64,000 bases of DNA, from assembly GCA_947172415.1 (NCBI GenBank), contig OX359192.1, positions 4,776,501-4,840,500 on the forward strand, written 5' to 3'. Shown here one piece after another: positions 1 through 13,100 of this stretch; positions within the stretch are counted from its first letter, which is position 1, and every line of letters begins with the position of its first letter. A program made the position numbers and the translations under genes. The stretch is from Chondrosia reniformis. Taxonomy: Eukaryota > Porifera > Demospongiae > Chondrillida > Chondrillidae. Below the pieces are notes generated by a model, which was not told the DNA's origin, did not search any database, and saw only the letters and a list, made by a program, of their open reading frames with translations.

Positions 1-1300
1 CCTTCATCTACCTGCACATACCGGAACTTATCTGCACCTAGCTGCATCTACCGGCACCTAATCGGACCTACCTGCTCCTACCTCCACCTACATATACCTA
101 CCTGCACCTATACATGTATCTACCTGCTCCTACCCTCACCTACTTGAATTTATTTGCACCTAGCTCCATTTACCTTCACTTACCTGCACCTACCTCTGCC
201 TACCTGCACCTATATGTACCTACCTGTATCTACATGTAATTACCTGCACTTAACTACACCTACGTAAACTTACCTTCGCCTTCCTACACCTACCTGTAAT
301 AAACAGTGCCTACTTGCACCTACCTAAACTTACCGGAATTTTCCTGCACCTAGTTGCACTTACCTTCACTTATATAAGTACAGGTAGGTGCAGCTAACTA
401 CAGGTACTGGTAAGTAAAGGTACTGGTTGTTGCAGGCAGTTTAATGTAGGGACATGAGAGGTTGAAATAGGTAGATGTAGGTGGAGGTACGTATACAAGG
501 TTAGGTACATGTAGGTACATGTAGTTACAAGTAGGTACAGGGAGGTTGAAGTAGGTTCATATATGTTGACAGATGGGTGGGTTGAGGATGAGATCATTTA
601 GGTTAAGGCAGGTGCAGGCAGGGGCAGGCAAGTATGGGTAAGTACATTTAGGTGGATGGAGGTTGAAGAAGAGTGATGTATGTTCATGTATGTATGCAGA
701 GGGAGTTAGAGGAAGGTGAAGAATTTAAATGTAGGGTGAGGTAGGTACAGATATGTTCAGGTAGGTACAGGTTGTCACAAATAGTTTCAGGCATGTACCG
801 AGACCTTGAAGTAGGTAGATGTAGGCTAAGGTAAGAATACACAGGTATACAGAGGCAGGTATATGTAGGTGTAGGGAGGTTAAGGTAGCTTGTTGTAGGT
901 ACATATAACTAGGTATAGGTAGGTGCAGTTAGATAAAGGTAATTAAAAGTAGGTAGAGTGAGGTCTAAGTAGGTATACGTAAGTTGAGGCAGGTATATAC
1001 AGTTAGGTACAGGTATATAGTACAAGTAGGTCAAAGTAGGGAGGTGTAGTTTGAGGGAGGTTGACGTACGTATTCAGTCTTAGGTAAATATAGATTCAGG
1101 TATGTACAGGTAGGTGCAATTAGGTATAAGTAGGTACGGTGGCAGGTAGGCAAGATAGATACAGGTGGCTTAAGGTAGGTAGAGAGAGTTTAAAGTAAGT
1201 AGATGGAAGTTGAGGTAGTCATCCACAGCTAGAGAGAGGTAGGTACATGTAGGTGGAGGGAGATTGAGGTAGGTAGATTAATGACAATTTAGAACTTGCA
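1..1300. repeat. Degenerate minisatellite (CTACCTGCAC-type units) with strand switch
   Basis: Almost the whole stretch is built from short degenerate words such as CTACCTGCAC and ACCTACCTGC, spaced about 6-12 bases apart. From about 370 onward the same words appear as their reverse complement (GTAGGTGCAG, GTAGGTACAG), so the array changes strand near 365-385. Units are too diverged to define one period by eye. The array continues beyond the left edge. Open frames inside it (for example minus 394-597) are products of the repeat and not genes. Confidence 0.85.
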
Positions 1301-1860
1301 TGTGTCTGCATATATAAGTTTGCATGTTAGTGCTAGTTATAGGGTGGCCATTTTTTGGCCATTCATACCTAGAGAGTACTACCATACAATCATATATATA
1401 ATATGCTAATGTATTTCACAGGTCTAGCTTGACTTATTTTGCTGATCATAATAGCCTTTGCATGGCTCAGTGCAATTAATTCCTCTTTTTTCGTATAGCT
1501 TGACTATACATTCAATAATTTAGTAGACCATATTTTTCACTTCAGTCTGCATCTTACATTCTAAGTTATAGGGATGTTCATGTATAGTTACTCATTTTTG
1601 CATGTATGGACCTGATATTTTTCTGCTCACAGAACACTGACTATGTATGCATAGTGTATGCTACTCTGTTGCCCTCAATATTTAACATTTTAGACCTTGT
1701 CAACAAATATTTTCACAGTAACATCACTAAATATTTGGGACAAGCAACCAGGCACCTGCTTTGCATGAAGTGGGTGCGCAATGAATATTAAAGTACAAGG
1801 AAAACTTCATGCATGGCTATCATCAATCAAAACCCACTGTTTAGAAGTTATCAAGGAGGG
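1301..1860. other. Non-coding spacer with a short hairpin repeat
   Basis: No gene seen. At 1335-1385 lies a small hairpin motif, AGGGTGGCCA...TGGCCATTC, followed by AGAGAGTACTACCATAC. Related copies lie at 13210-13255 and 29680-29725. The open frame at 1606-1791 has no recognisable product. Confidence 0.5.
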
Positions 1861-2099
1861 CACATATATGGAGTGCCGTTTGGGTAAAAAATGATCATGA
1901 ATTTATGGGTGCATTTTGTGGATATTTATATCCACATGCGCTGAAACGAAACTTTCCACTTACGCAATATTTTATATGGCATTGGTAAAGACTCTTCGTT
2001 CCATTTGCAAAAATCGCTGTTATATTTACGTATACCTGCAAAAGCGAACAAATATTTGCTATCAACTGTTTTCCCGCTTATACTGAGTTGCTACGAAAC

Positions 2100-2700
2100 A
2101 TTAGGGTGAAAATCATGGCAAAACTAACTCTTGTTGACAGAGCACTTATTATTATCATTACGGAGGAAGGTGTTTCTGAATGACAGGTTGCTGCTCAGGT
2201 TGGCTATAGCCACACTTGTGTGAGAAATTTGCTCCAAAAATATGAGAAGACAGGCACAGTTGTAGATCAACCTAAATGCGAACGTCTAAAAAAGCTCACT
2301 GAGAGAGCAAAACCACAATATTGCATTTATGCAAGAAAGGTCGATTTCGCCCTGCTACATCCATCACAGATGAGCTGAATGTAAACAATGGCATTTCTGT
2401 TTCTGTGTCAACAGGGGAGACAATATTGGCTGACTTTGGGATGCAGGGGAGAATTGAAACCTTTTCTTAGTGCAACTAATAGAAAAAAAGCATTTGCAAT
2501 TTGCCCTTGAATACAAAGATTGGACGGTTGAAGACTGGGGAAAATCATCTTTTCAGATAAATCAAAATTCAATTTATATTAGAGTGACGGACGTTCCTAT
2601 GTTCGTAGGAACACAAATGAGGCATTGAATCCCTGCTGCGTTCAGCAAACCATCAAATATGGTGGAGGAAGTGTTATGGTATGGGGAATGTTTACTGTTT
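2100..2700 (+). pseudogene. Tc1/mariner transposase remnant
   Basis: Reading from ATG at 2115, the product begins MAKLTLVDRA and, after an in-frame TGA near 2180, continues QVAAQVGYSHTCVRNLLQ, a Tc1-type helix-turn-helix. Further on, W-TVEDWGKIIFSDKSKFNLY at about 2520-2580 is the usual segment around the first aspartate of the DDE core (normally W-SDESKF), and IKYGGGSVMVWGMF at 2650-2692 is the hallmark GGGSVMVWG motif. Several stops and frameshifts break it, and it ends abruptly there. The next codons read straight into the HECT-like gene, so the Tc1 copy either inserted at, or recombined with, the start of that gene. Tc1 enzymes cut and paste DNA at TA sites; this one cannot be active. Confidence 0.8.
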
Positions 2701-2719
2701 TGAAATTGTTGACTCTACC

Positions 2720-5352
2720 GAGAATCATCCAGCATCCAGGCAATGCCAGAGTTCAGCTGGCCAATAAGGGGCTAATGAGCAAAATCCACCTGCAGTCAGA
2801 TATGAATGAAGAAGATACCAGGGCAGAAGTTGTGTCTGTGTTTAGTAAAGCAATGAAAGTAACACCTCCTTTGAATTTTCAATCTTGCACCCTATCGGAG
2901 TTGGAAGCAAAAGCTTGACAGTGCCCCAAATATCAACATCTTTTAAATGGACTGCTAAAGAGGTTGCAAAGGCTGCTGGTAAAGGTGCAGTTTATATATG
3001 GGCACAAGATGACCTTGACCTCTGTTTCAATGACAATGACTCAAAGGCTATTCCATCCGATTCAGAGGATGCCTGGATGTGAATTACTAAATAACTATAT
3101 TCAAGTTGACTTGAGTTTTGCTTGCCATTATTAACCCTTTATGTGCGAGTGACGCATGTTTGCGTCAGATAATTGGGTATCTTCAATAGCTAGTGCCGCA
3201 TATTTGTGTCAAAGATACCATGGGTGTTTTGTAGTGCAATTTATAGAGCTATGTAACACTGCTGCAGCCGAAATGTTGGCGATACAAAGACAAAAGACGG
3301 TGGTTTATTTGTGCGCCTTATTCTGCTTGCCACGCTTCACTTGACGGTTTGGTAAACAATTTGTTTGCTGTTACGACGCTTCTCCAATGCTTTGAAAAGA
3401 TTACATAAAGAAAGACCGTTACAAAAGGATAACCAGGGCTCTTCCTGAACGAATTTGATTCTGTAGATAGTCAGAGAAAGCTTCTTACCTGAAGTAACTT
3501 AAAAACATAGCTGTGCGTACCTTCTTCACTAGAAGTGGTAATATCTTGAAAATTAGAGCATCTTAGAAGCCAATTGAGCAACAAAATATGTCTAAAAATC
3601 GGCATCAAAGTTTTACCGTAATAAAGAGTTGTCACATTCTTATCTAGGTGAAGAATTTTAATTCCTGCCTCATGGTGTCCTTGTGACAATTAAATATCCC
3701 TTCTGGCAATTATTACACCCACGTAATTATCTCACGCATAAAGGGTAAACAGTCATAGTGAAATCAATGGTTTTGCACACATCTTAGGACCGATTGGCCT
3801 AATAACGAAGAACCTTGTCCTGCAGGGGTACCTAATTGTGAGAATAAAACCCACACTGGGATTATTAATCTGGACACTGATATACCGTGTTCTTCAAGAG
3901 GACACAACTTACAGAAGGTAATTTGTACAGGTAAATACATGTCTCTATACCTGTATTCATGCAATGGTCTCTGGAATATAATATACGTATAATTCCTGCC
4001 TGCATGCACGCAGTGAATATTGCAACCTTATTACTGAAGATCTGTCAGATCTTTCTAATAATGAGGACGAAACTGAGCACGATATTCAACAAGCTACGCT
4101 GAAAGTCTACTGGAAAAAATACATAGTACATATGCATGCATGCAAGGTTGTATATATATTAAAAAGACATTCATACATTTGATACACGTCACAATGAAGT
4201 CCTCAAAAGCCAGGCAGATCTTTCAGTCCTACTTGAGAAGGTGGAAGTACAAAGGATAACATCCGGATATCACATTTGTTTGATGATGGCATCACAGCCA
4301 TTGGAAAGCCAAATTTTAATCTCAGGAGAAACCTAAAAGAGCGATTTATAGGAGAACCAGCTGTTGATGATGGTGGCCTTAAAAAGGGAATTTTTTGCCT
4401 GTTCCACAATGCACTAGCAAAGATGCCATCTGTATTCTGGGTATTACCAAATAATTGTGGAATTTCTCTTTCACACAATGTACAAGGCCTTTTTGCTATG
4501 AGATTTGAAATCTGTGGAAAAGTGATCACTCTGGGACTGATTCACGGATGTGAGGCACCAATGTGCTTTTCCCAGGAAATTTGTGATTTTTTGGTTTTTG
4601 GAAAGGTAAAGGACCCAGACTACGAGTACATGCTCCGTAGCCCAGCTGATTGTGGTATTCAAAAAAATGATGGAAGTATGTATTCCATGGCTCCCCAAAA
4701 ATATTTAAAATAACCTATATATAAAAATATTTTCATACATGTAGCTCTTTCCATGTCAGGATGATGAACAAGTCAAAGCCTTTTTGGGACAAACTGATCT
4801 ATCATTTGTGTTCAACTATGGTTTTAGTGCTTTCAACAGCAGGTAGTCTGGCAGCACTTCTCAGTCTATAGCATTCATGCCGAATTAGTGCAAATGTGCA
4901 AAGGCCTGTATGAAATTTTGGAACTGGGTGAAATTTTTACCAGTCATCCAGATGCTATGTGGAAGCTCTTAGCATTCGAAAGTAAAATTCCAGCTACTAG
5001 TTACTTCCTCCTCAATTTATTTAATACTCAGTTCTCAGAACTATGGTCCAACAACAGGGACACAGAGGAACAGATGATGCACAATTTTTAAATCGTCTTA
5101 GAGGAAGTTGAAGCCAACCAGCACAGCCTATCATTAGAAGATATACTGGTGTTTGTTACGGGCACTTCCACTGTGCCCCCAAGTGGCTTCAGCCCTAAGC
5201 CCTGCATTAGGTTTACAAATGAGAACTGCCTACCCCACAGTTCCACCTACCTTAACTGCCTTTACCTGCCTACCCACCTCATTGATTATACGTATTTTGT
5301 GGATAAAATGGTACTTGCCATAAGTGGATGTTTTGGTTTTGGACGAGTTTAA
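2720..5352 (+). pseudogene. HECT-like (G2E3-type) gene carried by the transposon, broken
   Basis: Pieces in order: an N-terminal segment 2720-3082 (LANKGLMSKIHLQSDMNEED, then WTAKEVAKAAGKGAVYIW) with a one-base frameshift near 2882; possible short exons 3800-3917 and about 4020-4110; the domain core 4276-4700 (FIGEPAVDDGGLKKGIF, then GKVITLGLIHGCEAP); 4760-4850; 4888-5091; and the C-terminus 5149-5352 ending ISGCFGFGRV. This order matches HECT-like proteins annotated as G2/M-phase E3 ligase-like in many invertebrates and fish. HECT enzymes pass ubiquitin through a cysteine in a TCxxxLxLP motif; here the motif reads STYLNCLYLP, with Tyr at the expected Cys. An in-frame TAA at 5089-5091 and a frameshift near 4850-4888 mark it as a pseudogene. 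Confidence 0.7.
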
Positions 5353-5603
5353 AAGAATCTTCATGTGGCAGTAGTTTATAATAGAGACTCAAAATTTATA
5401 TATAGAACTATATACAATTATTACTTCTGTAATATATATATATATGTTTACATTCAACACCGTGTTAACTGCAACACTCATGCTGGATTTTTGAACATTT
5501 TGATGTTTCTATGCCTATACATACCAACAGCTTCATGATAATTGGAAATTAATAAAGTACCAAGTCATACATTATTAATGCATTCAGTTTTCAAAACCAT
5601 TAC

Positions 5604-6731
5604 TTAAGTGGTCACCACATAACTGAATGGCCTCCCTATAACTGGATTACCCAGGCGGGCCAGATGATGGTGATATATTTTGCAGCTCTTGGGCAAGAGT
5701 GTCACAAGGTATAAAGGAACATCGTGGTACAGAGACAATGTCTTCATTGGTAGGTTCAATTGACTCATTTTCAGACTCTCAGTTTCAGAGTCTGTCCCTA
5801 ATTCAAGAATCAAGCCTTTAAGAAAAGCTGATGGGTTGTCAAGTTTTTTTCATGTGATTATTCCATCCTTCTTGGAAAGATTCATTAATTTTCGGAAGAA
5901 AAACCAAATGCAGGCAATACACGTCAATTTCATTGAGAGGATCTAAAATTTCATCTTCTTCCATCATTCTGAAAAGATTACTATAAAGCACAATAACAGA
6001 TCTGTGCACCTCTCTCCACAATCGTTCGATGCATTTGTTGTGGGTAGAACTACCTACTATAATGCATTCATTGTTCCCATGTTTTGCTATCATGAAACAC
6101 CAGACTCCAATGTTCATGGTCAGATTGAACCTTTTTTGGTAGGCCATGTGCATCTATAACTGATTGAAAGTAGCTAAAGCTGTGCTTGATTTATTATTAT
6201 AACTACACTTGAGAAAAGTAATTAGTCGTGAATACCCATCTATACCTCCATGAACTATTAGTCTCCATTTGATAAGCTTATGATTCCCGTCTATATGCCA
6301 AACTTCATTTGGTGCACTGTCATGGTAGACTCTTCTTTTTATAGCAACCTCCTCCTTTCTGCTGTTCCAACTGGGTCTACCCGATGAATACTTGATCTAG
6401 GCTTGGAACGTTGTACACGGTAACCCATCTTCAGTAAATGACCAGCAACCGTAACTTCTCCATTATTAGGATGCTGTAACTTTACTCTTCTTACAATGTC
6501 ATCTAACTGGGTCTCAGTCATATCAGAGTAGTTGCTAAAATTCTTTGAATCACAGGATCCAATCTTATTGTAGAGAGTCTTCCTGCTAATTCCAAGCAAC
6601 TCAGCAATTTGTGACTTAGTAAAGCCTAGGGTTATCAAATATTTCACATCATCTAAGTTAATGTCAGTACTAGGTCGTCCTTTACTGCTACCATAAGTGA
6701 TCAATGATTTAGCCATTTCTAACTTAAGCAT
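5604..6731 (-). pseudogene. Integrase-core (DDE) transposase, frameshifted
   Basis: Reading leftward from 6731, the N-terminus has a helix-turn-helix (FTKSQIAELLGISRKTLYNK) and the segment [20 protein letters not shown] typical of a family of integrase-core proteins in animal repeats. The catalytic domain follows in another frame: [20 protein letters not shown] (about 6230-6310), then IDGYSRL, and after two more shifts GSSTHNKCIERLWREVHRS (about 6030-6090) and LDPLNEIDVYCLHLVFLP. At least three frameshifts (about 6355, 6150-6170 and 6120) separate these parts. HIDG supplies the first Asp and the Glu of IERLWRE is the likely last acidic residue. The tail 5604-5850 looks like the family's C-terminal extension. 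This is presumably the element's own transposase. Confidence 0.75.
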
Positions 6732-7125
6732 GTGCTCATTACTGAAATCATTTCCTGTCTATATAATGTCATTTTTAATCTATTTTTAAATTAACCCTGC
6801 AAGCATGATAGTCAGTTGTCATCATCATGTGACTGTTATGCTCCATGCAAGCAATAAATATCCACTTTCAAGTGACAGAAGCAACATAAATATCCGTGGA
6901 TATATATAAATAGCCACCAAATGCACCCACATTCATGATCATTTTTTACCCATACGATACCCCATAATATGGGGTGCCAAAAATTCACAATAGTTAACTT
7001 GACATACAGTAGATACACTGCTACATGTAATCCTATACATAATGCAAATAAATAGTGTTTGGAAGTAGCTGGTATAATAATTATGAGGTAAAAGGTGGCA
7101 GAATGATTTCTTATATTACTGTTTG

Positions 7126-10100
7126 TTATAATGGAGTTACATTAGGTGTTGAAAGAAACTTTCTCTTTGTTGTCGAATGCAACTCTACAATCCTTGGAAA
7201 CACAGAAGGCAAATCTACTTTACAGTTTTGTGATAATGATGAAGTCACATTCCACTCTGGAACACTATGATTTTCTTTAATATTGATAGTAGAAGGATGG
7301 TGACCTTTCATAATATTAACGGCTTTCAAAAACAAATCTCTACCTGGTATGGGCTTAAGAACATTTTTTTTTACTACTTTTAATTTGGGCAGGCAATTAT
7401 CCTGTTTCCTAGAAACTTGGATATCTCTCACTTTTGATCTACTCTCATCCTGTTTAATGTGCCCACAGTGTGTTGTTATCATAGAACCACTCCTTGAAAG
7501 AGGCCTACTTATAGGAATGTAATAGGATGGCTTGAAAGCAGGTGGCTTTAAAATAATTGGTTTTATCATGAATATTCCAGCCGCCATTTCAATTTTTGCT
7601 AGCTCAGCAGTAAGTGAGTGTGCCAAAGTCTCTCTCTGTACCGAAAAAGTGTCCATTTTACTCAACCAGTTCGACTGAAATTTCTGTAGCAGTTTTTCCA
7701 CCTTCTCCTTGACATTGTTTTTATCACCTGACTTTGCTGTTATCTGTAATGATGAAATCACTGATGCTTGAATAGACTTCCTCTGTATTTGTTTGACCAG
7801 TAGAGAGAATCTTCTACTCTGTAAACCAATGTACTCTGACATGTGTTCTATCACAGATTCTCCATCATCTCTGCTCAGTCTACCAAGGTCAACTGCTCTT
7901 TGGATTCCTTTTTCATTATGTTCATGGTCCCGTTGTGTAAACATAATAGACTGCTGATTTACCTCCGTATGGCCTTTTTGTTTATTGACCTTTTGCCTCA
8001 AAGCAGATGTTTCCTTTTGTATGCCAGTTAGATTTAATTCTAGAGGAACAATGTTGCCCCTACTGTTATCGGCTGTTATCTTAAAATCCTTCTTCTTAGA
8101 ATGCATCTGGCTCTTTAGCTCCCAATGTGCTTCCTTTAGGAGTGTATTATCCTTAAAAATAGTATTTTGTTCTGGTAATGCTGTCTTGGCAGATGCTGTA
8201 TGAACTTGCATCAAATAAAGCTGGAATATTTGCTCCATCTGTAATAGTAACAAATTAAGCTGGCATCTAATGTTTGAAATTTTGACTTCCATGGTGTCGT
8301 CTATGCTCTCTCCCCATTGATCTTGGTCTGCACTAACATTGCATTCTTTAAGTGTTGAAACTAAGTCTTTTGAAATGTGTTTATCTATAACATCAGCTAA
8401 GTGGTCTTTTAACTGCAATACTGTGTTGTAAGCCCTAAACCAGTCCTGAACAATGAGGTGTTCAGATGATAGAGGTGGAATAGGCAGTGAAGAGGAACCT
8501 AAATGAATATTGTCACTTACTCTTCTCTGTGGAGAATCCCTAGCATGTACTCCTAGGCGTATAACCCTGTCTCCTTTGGAACTATACCCCTCATCAAAAA
8601 CCATAGCAGATTTCCAAGTGGATAGCTTGCCGGACAATTGATTACTAGCTGAGACATCCTGGTCTGTAGGTGGTGAGTCCTCTGAATTGGGTAGGAATAA
8701 CTGAGGATCTAGCCAAGATATTTGTGTCTTTGAGGACCAACTTTTTTGAGTTTGTGAGGTAGTACTTAGTTTAGACTCTAATGCTCCTTCCCCAAAGGGT
8801 ATAGTTAATTCATCTGATGCTGTAGAGAAACCCTCAGAGTAAGTTAGAAGACTTCCATCCATCTTTTTTGTGGTTACCATTACTGAAGATCCCTCTCCAC
8901 CAAATCCTACCAGGCTGTTTTGAGAGGTACCTGGTGTGCTCCACTGGACACTTTGACTGGCAAGAGCATTAAGTTTACCTCTTAAAGCCACTTGTGAGGA
9001 TTCTAGAGAAAAGGAAACTTCTTGGCTTTTGATTATTTCTTGTATTTCATTAATAGCCTTTTTTGCATCAGACAAATGGAGGTGAGCTTGGCTTAATTGC
9101 CCTTTTAGTATGCTCCTTTCTTTTTCTGCAATCTTGAGTGAATTTTCAACTTTTGCTAGCATTTTGGTACTCTTATTCAATTCCTTTTCTTTCTGCTTTA
9201 AACAAACTTTAACTTCATGGACTTCTCTTTCTTGTCTGTGTTGAAGCTCTAGTATCTGGGCTTCTGATGCAATTGCAATTCTTTTGTTCCTACACTTCAT
9301 CTCTTGTAGCTCTTCTTTCAGTTTTTGTACTTTTTCATTTCTTTCTTTGTTAATTTTCTCAATCTGCTCTTTTACATAAGTTTCCATATGGCATATAGTA
9401 AGAAAGCTAATTCCTTGATTTTGAGCTGTGCATATTGATTGGGAATCACGTAATATTGGAGAATGATGTCCTGGATGATTAGGCACAATTTTTGGAAATT
9501 CTGGATGCACTGTGTCATCCTTTTGGAATCTTGCATCCCCTATTTGGCTGTCAGAAGCTGGCAATATACTTTGATCTCTTGCAATAAGTTGTAGAGATTC
9601 AGTGAACGATTTAGCCAAATATTGTAAGTCAAACATTTGGGGTTCAGACTGTGTTGTAATATTGGAAAAGGGGCTACACTCTGCTTTCACAATGTCTTTT
9701 TGAGGAATCAATACAGCTTCATCATCCAAGGTTTCAAAATCCATGTCTACATCAAATAAAATCTTTTGCTTTTGAAAGTTTTCAATCACCTCTATTTCAT
9801 CATTGTTTTTAATTTTTTCAAGTTCACTTTGATGCTTTTTCTTTTCTTTAGCTAGTTCTTCATTAAGTTGGCCATTACTACACTTTAGTTTGTCAATCTC
9901 TTCCCTTAAAATTGTAATGTTAATCTCCAACTGCTTTAAGCTATCATGGTCAAAGGGAGCAGGCTGTGGTGCTAGGATAGCTCCATTTATTGTTTTTAAA
10001 GCATTATTTTTTGCAATTGCCTTTGGGAGTATTTCTTTAGTACTATCAAGTTCTTTTTGCAATGACTCCTTTCCTTTGGTAAGTCGTTTTATATATTCTA

Positions 10101-13100
10101 CTTCCTTTTTCAATTTGGATACTTCTGATGTTTTGGTTTCCAATTTCTTCTTAAGGTCCTCACTTATTTTCTCAGAAGTCTTTAAATCATCCAATGTTTC
10201 ATGTAAACATTTATTTAGCTCCTGTGCCTCTTTTTGAGCCCTCAGAAAAGCCTTTTCCATCTTCCTCCTACCCTTTTTAGTGTCAGGTAATTGCATATAG
10301 ACTGCCAGCAAATGAGCCATCTCATTCTGGATAGCCGACAGCTTTACTGATGCTTTCTTAGCAACTTCCAAGGCACTATGAATATATGCAGTAGCATCAT
10401 CAAGGCTCACCTGTGGAAATAAAGTAATGGATTTTGGTAAATAGCTGATTTCAAAAACTAGGTAAAAATAAACAAAATAAACCTCTCTAGTACAAAACCC
10501 AAATATGTCCACACTGATACAGAAAACAATCACAGTAAGTAAAAACTTGCCCTTAAATTGTATATGTCACATTACATTTTACTGTCATTTAAATTAAATT
10601 GTACATGATACATTGCATTTTAGTACCATTAATCAATGTTAAAGAGAATATTTCCCTATGGTATGTTGTGTGAGTCTGAGGATTTGAGTGCAACACATGC
10701 AGTTAAAATAATTATTAATGTGGTGTAAAAATATGGTTGACAGTACATATACTGACGAGATTTTGTTGTCCAAAAGATCGGAGTGGAAAGATTAACTTAT
10801 TTTAGAGAAATTGAAGAATAAGATATCTCAAGAAGTGAAAGTGGCAGCTATAGTCAATCATTGCATTCAGATTTATGCCTTGATTTCTGGCAACTAACTG
10901 GTGAGATGGCCATAATAAGACTACAGTGATTAAGAAGTAGGTATAGGTATAGAGTTAGAATATGGAATGTACCAAACTTTAAGTATAAATAAGAGGTAAG
11001 TAACAGTAGAAACAAAGAGTTACGACCTTGACATCTTGGGGGTGAGTGAAATGCTTCTGAGAGGGTGTGGAGAGAGTGTACTAGGTGGTTGCCAGATAAT
11101 GTATTCTGGCCTTACAGATGGTAGAGCAAAGGGGGGTATGGCAGTGATAACTTTACGAACTTGAGGGAATATATAATAATAGCAGGCTTTTCCAAATGTC
11201 AAAAGATGTTTCGATACCACACAACATTGGCCAGCAATTAGCCATATTTTTATCAAATGAGCTAGTGGTAACATGAGAACTTACGTATGCAGTACTATCC
11301 CTACTTGAGCTATCATACTATGATAGCTGAAGTAGGGATTGTGCCGAACACAGAAGTGACATGTATACTAGAGATTCAGTATACAAATATACCACTTTTG
11401 TAAGGTTAGCCTTATCACATGATTACTATCTTGTTTTGATACCTTTCCAGATGTGCTATTCATTGTTCCAACACTGCCCATTCCTACTTCTAACTTCTTT
11501 TAGGGGCACCCACAGGCAGCCCTTATATTGTTAGTGCATTAAACGCTTTAAGCAAGCAAAAGTGAAGACCAAGACCACCTACCGCTGGAGATACGAGAAG
11601 ATGCCAACTTACGCTCCTCATCAAGTGCAGTGTAATACCACATGGACTAAGAATTTCGCTACCTGTCCACACCCCAGGAGCCCAAAGAATCACCACCAAG
11701 ACCAACAAAACAAAGCCGCCACAAGCCAGAAAGTCTTCCTCAATATTAAAGAACTGAAAAACCTAACATCAGAAGAAGAATTCACTCGGATCACGACCTG
11801 GTGCACTCTTGCATTCACGGAGAAGCAGACAAAGTCAAATGGAGACACATATGAAAGTTCCAGAGCCTAATCGCCACCAAGCTTAAGCAACAAACCACTC
11901 AACCAAACAGGACTGTTTGGAATTTGAGCACTAAAATTCTTACCCTGCCGAAAAAGAACTGCTTTCATTAGACTTGAACTTCATTGCAGCTACAAAAGCC
12001 ACAGCAAGGAAGATAGAACCACAATGAGCCAGCTTCCTGAGGACGCAGGTAAGCAGATCTCTCAACACAGCTACTGGAGCTAAGAGTTACACAAAGCCAT
12101 CAAATCCCTCCAAAGCTTGAAAGACATCGTCGTACTCCCAGCAGATAAAGGGAACACCACAGTGGTGATGGACCAATCCCAATATCAGAGAAAATGGAGC
12201 ACCTATTGGATAACAAAACCTACAAGAGGCTGAAAGGTGACCCTGCAACCAAAGTGGATTCCAAAGTAAAGAAAGATCTACGGTCTCCTGAAGATTCACA
12301 AAGAGGGCACCCCCTTATATCCATAGTGTCAGCCATAGGATCACCAACCCAACAGTTAGCCAGAGAACTAGCAAATATACTCAAACCACTGACAGGCAGA
12401 ACTGACTCAGCCATCAGGAACTCAACCCACTTTGTACAGCTAACCAAACAGATTGAGCTTGAGGAGGAAGACAGAATGATGAGTTTCGACGTGACCAGGC
12501 TATTTACCCAGGTTCCTATTGGCTCCTCCTTAGACATCATCTCCAACCTCCTACAAGCTGACACATCACTAGAAGAGAGAACCCCGATCCCAGCACCAGA
12601 TATATGTCAACTAGTTGGAATTTGTATGAGATCAACCTACTTCCAATTTGGCAACTCATTCTTTGAACAAACAGAAGGAGCCACCGCCATGGGCTCACCA
12701 CTGTCACCGGTGGTGGCCAATATATACATGGAGGCACCGGAGGAAAAGCTCTCAGAACCTCCACAACAAAACTAAAGCTTTGGGTACGATATGTCGACAC
12801 ACCTTCGTCCTCTGGCTCCATGGACCACAACTACTGCACCAATTCCATGACCACCTCAATGATCCAGTCAATTCCCCCGTGAGGACGAAACAGATAGCAA
12901 GATCAGCTTCCTGGATGTACTGGTGTCAGGCAAAGGAGACCGACCACCTTTGCACCTCAGTCTTAAGGAAAAGTACTCACACAGAATGATACATCAATTA
13001 TAAGTCACACCACCACTCAAGAATACCACAGGGAGTCATCAAGTGCCTAAAGGACAGAGCAGAAAAAATATCCGACCCACAGTACATGAGACAGGAAATG

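Larger units (their letters stand above)
1861..6979. mobile_element. Decayed DNA transposon with TIRs, integrase-type transposase and HECT-like gene
   Basis: The left end (1861-1936) and the reverse complement of the right end (6893-6979) share an imperfect terminal inverted repeat of about 75 bp, including GGGTAAAAAATGATCATGAA, then GGGTGCATTT and a TATTTATAT..CCAC block. Between them lie a Tc1 fragment (2100-2700), a HECT-like gene on plus (2720-5352) and an integrase-type transposase on minus (5604-6731), converging. All coding parts carry stops or frameshifts, so this copy is dead. The transposase resembles integrase-core proteins common in fish and cnidarian repeats; assignment to a named superfamily (IS3EU is one possibility) is inference. 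Confidence 0.65.

Noticed and set aside
9890..10237. Plus-strand 115-codon frame
   Set aside because: It is the antisense of the coiled-coil exon, whose codon frame is open for over 3 kb.
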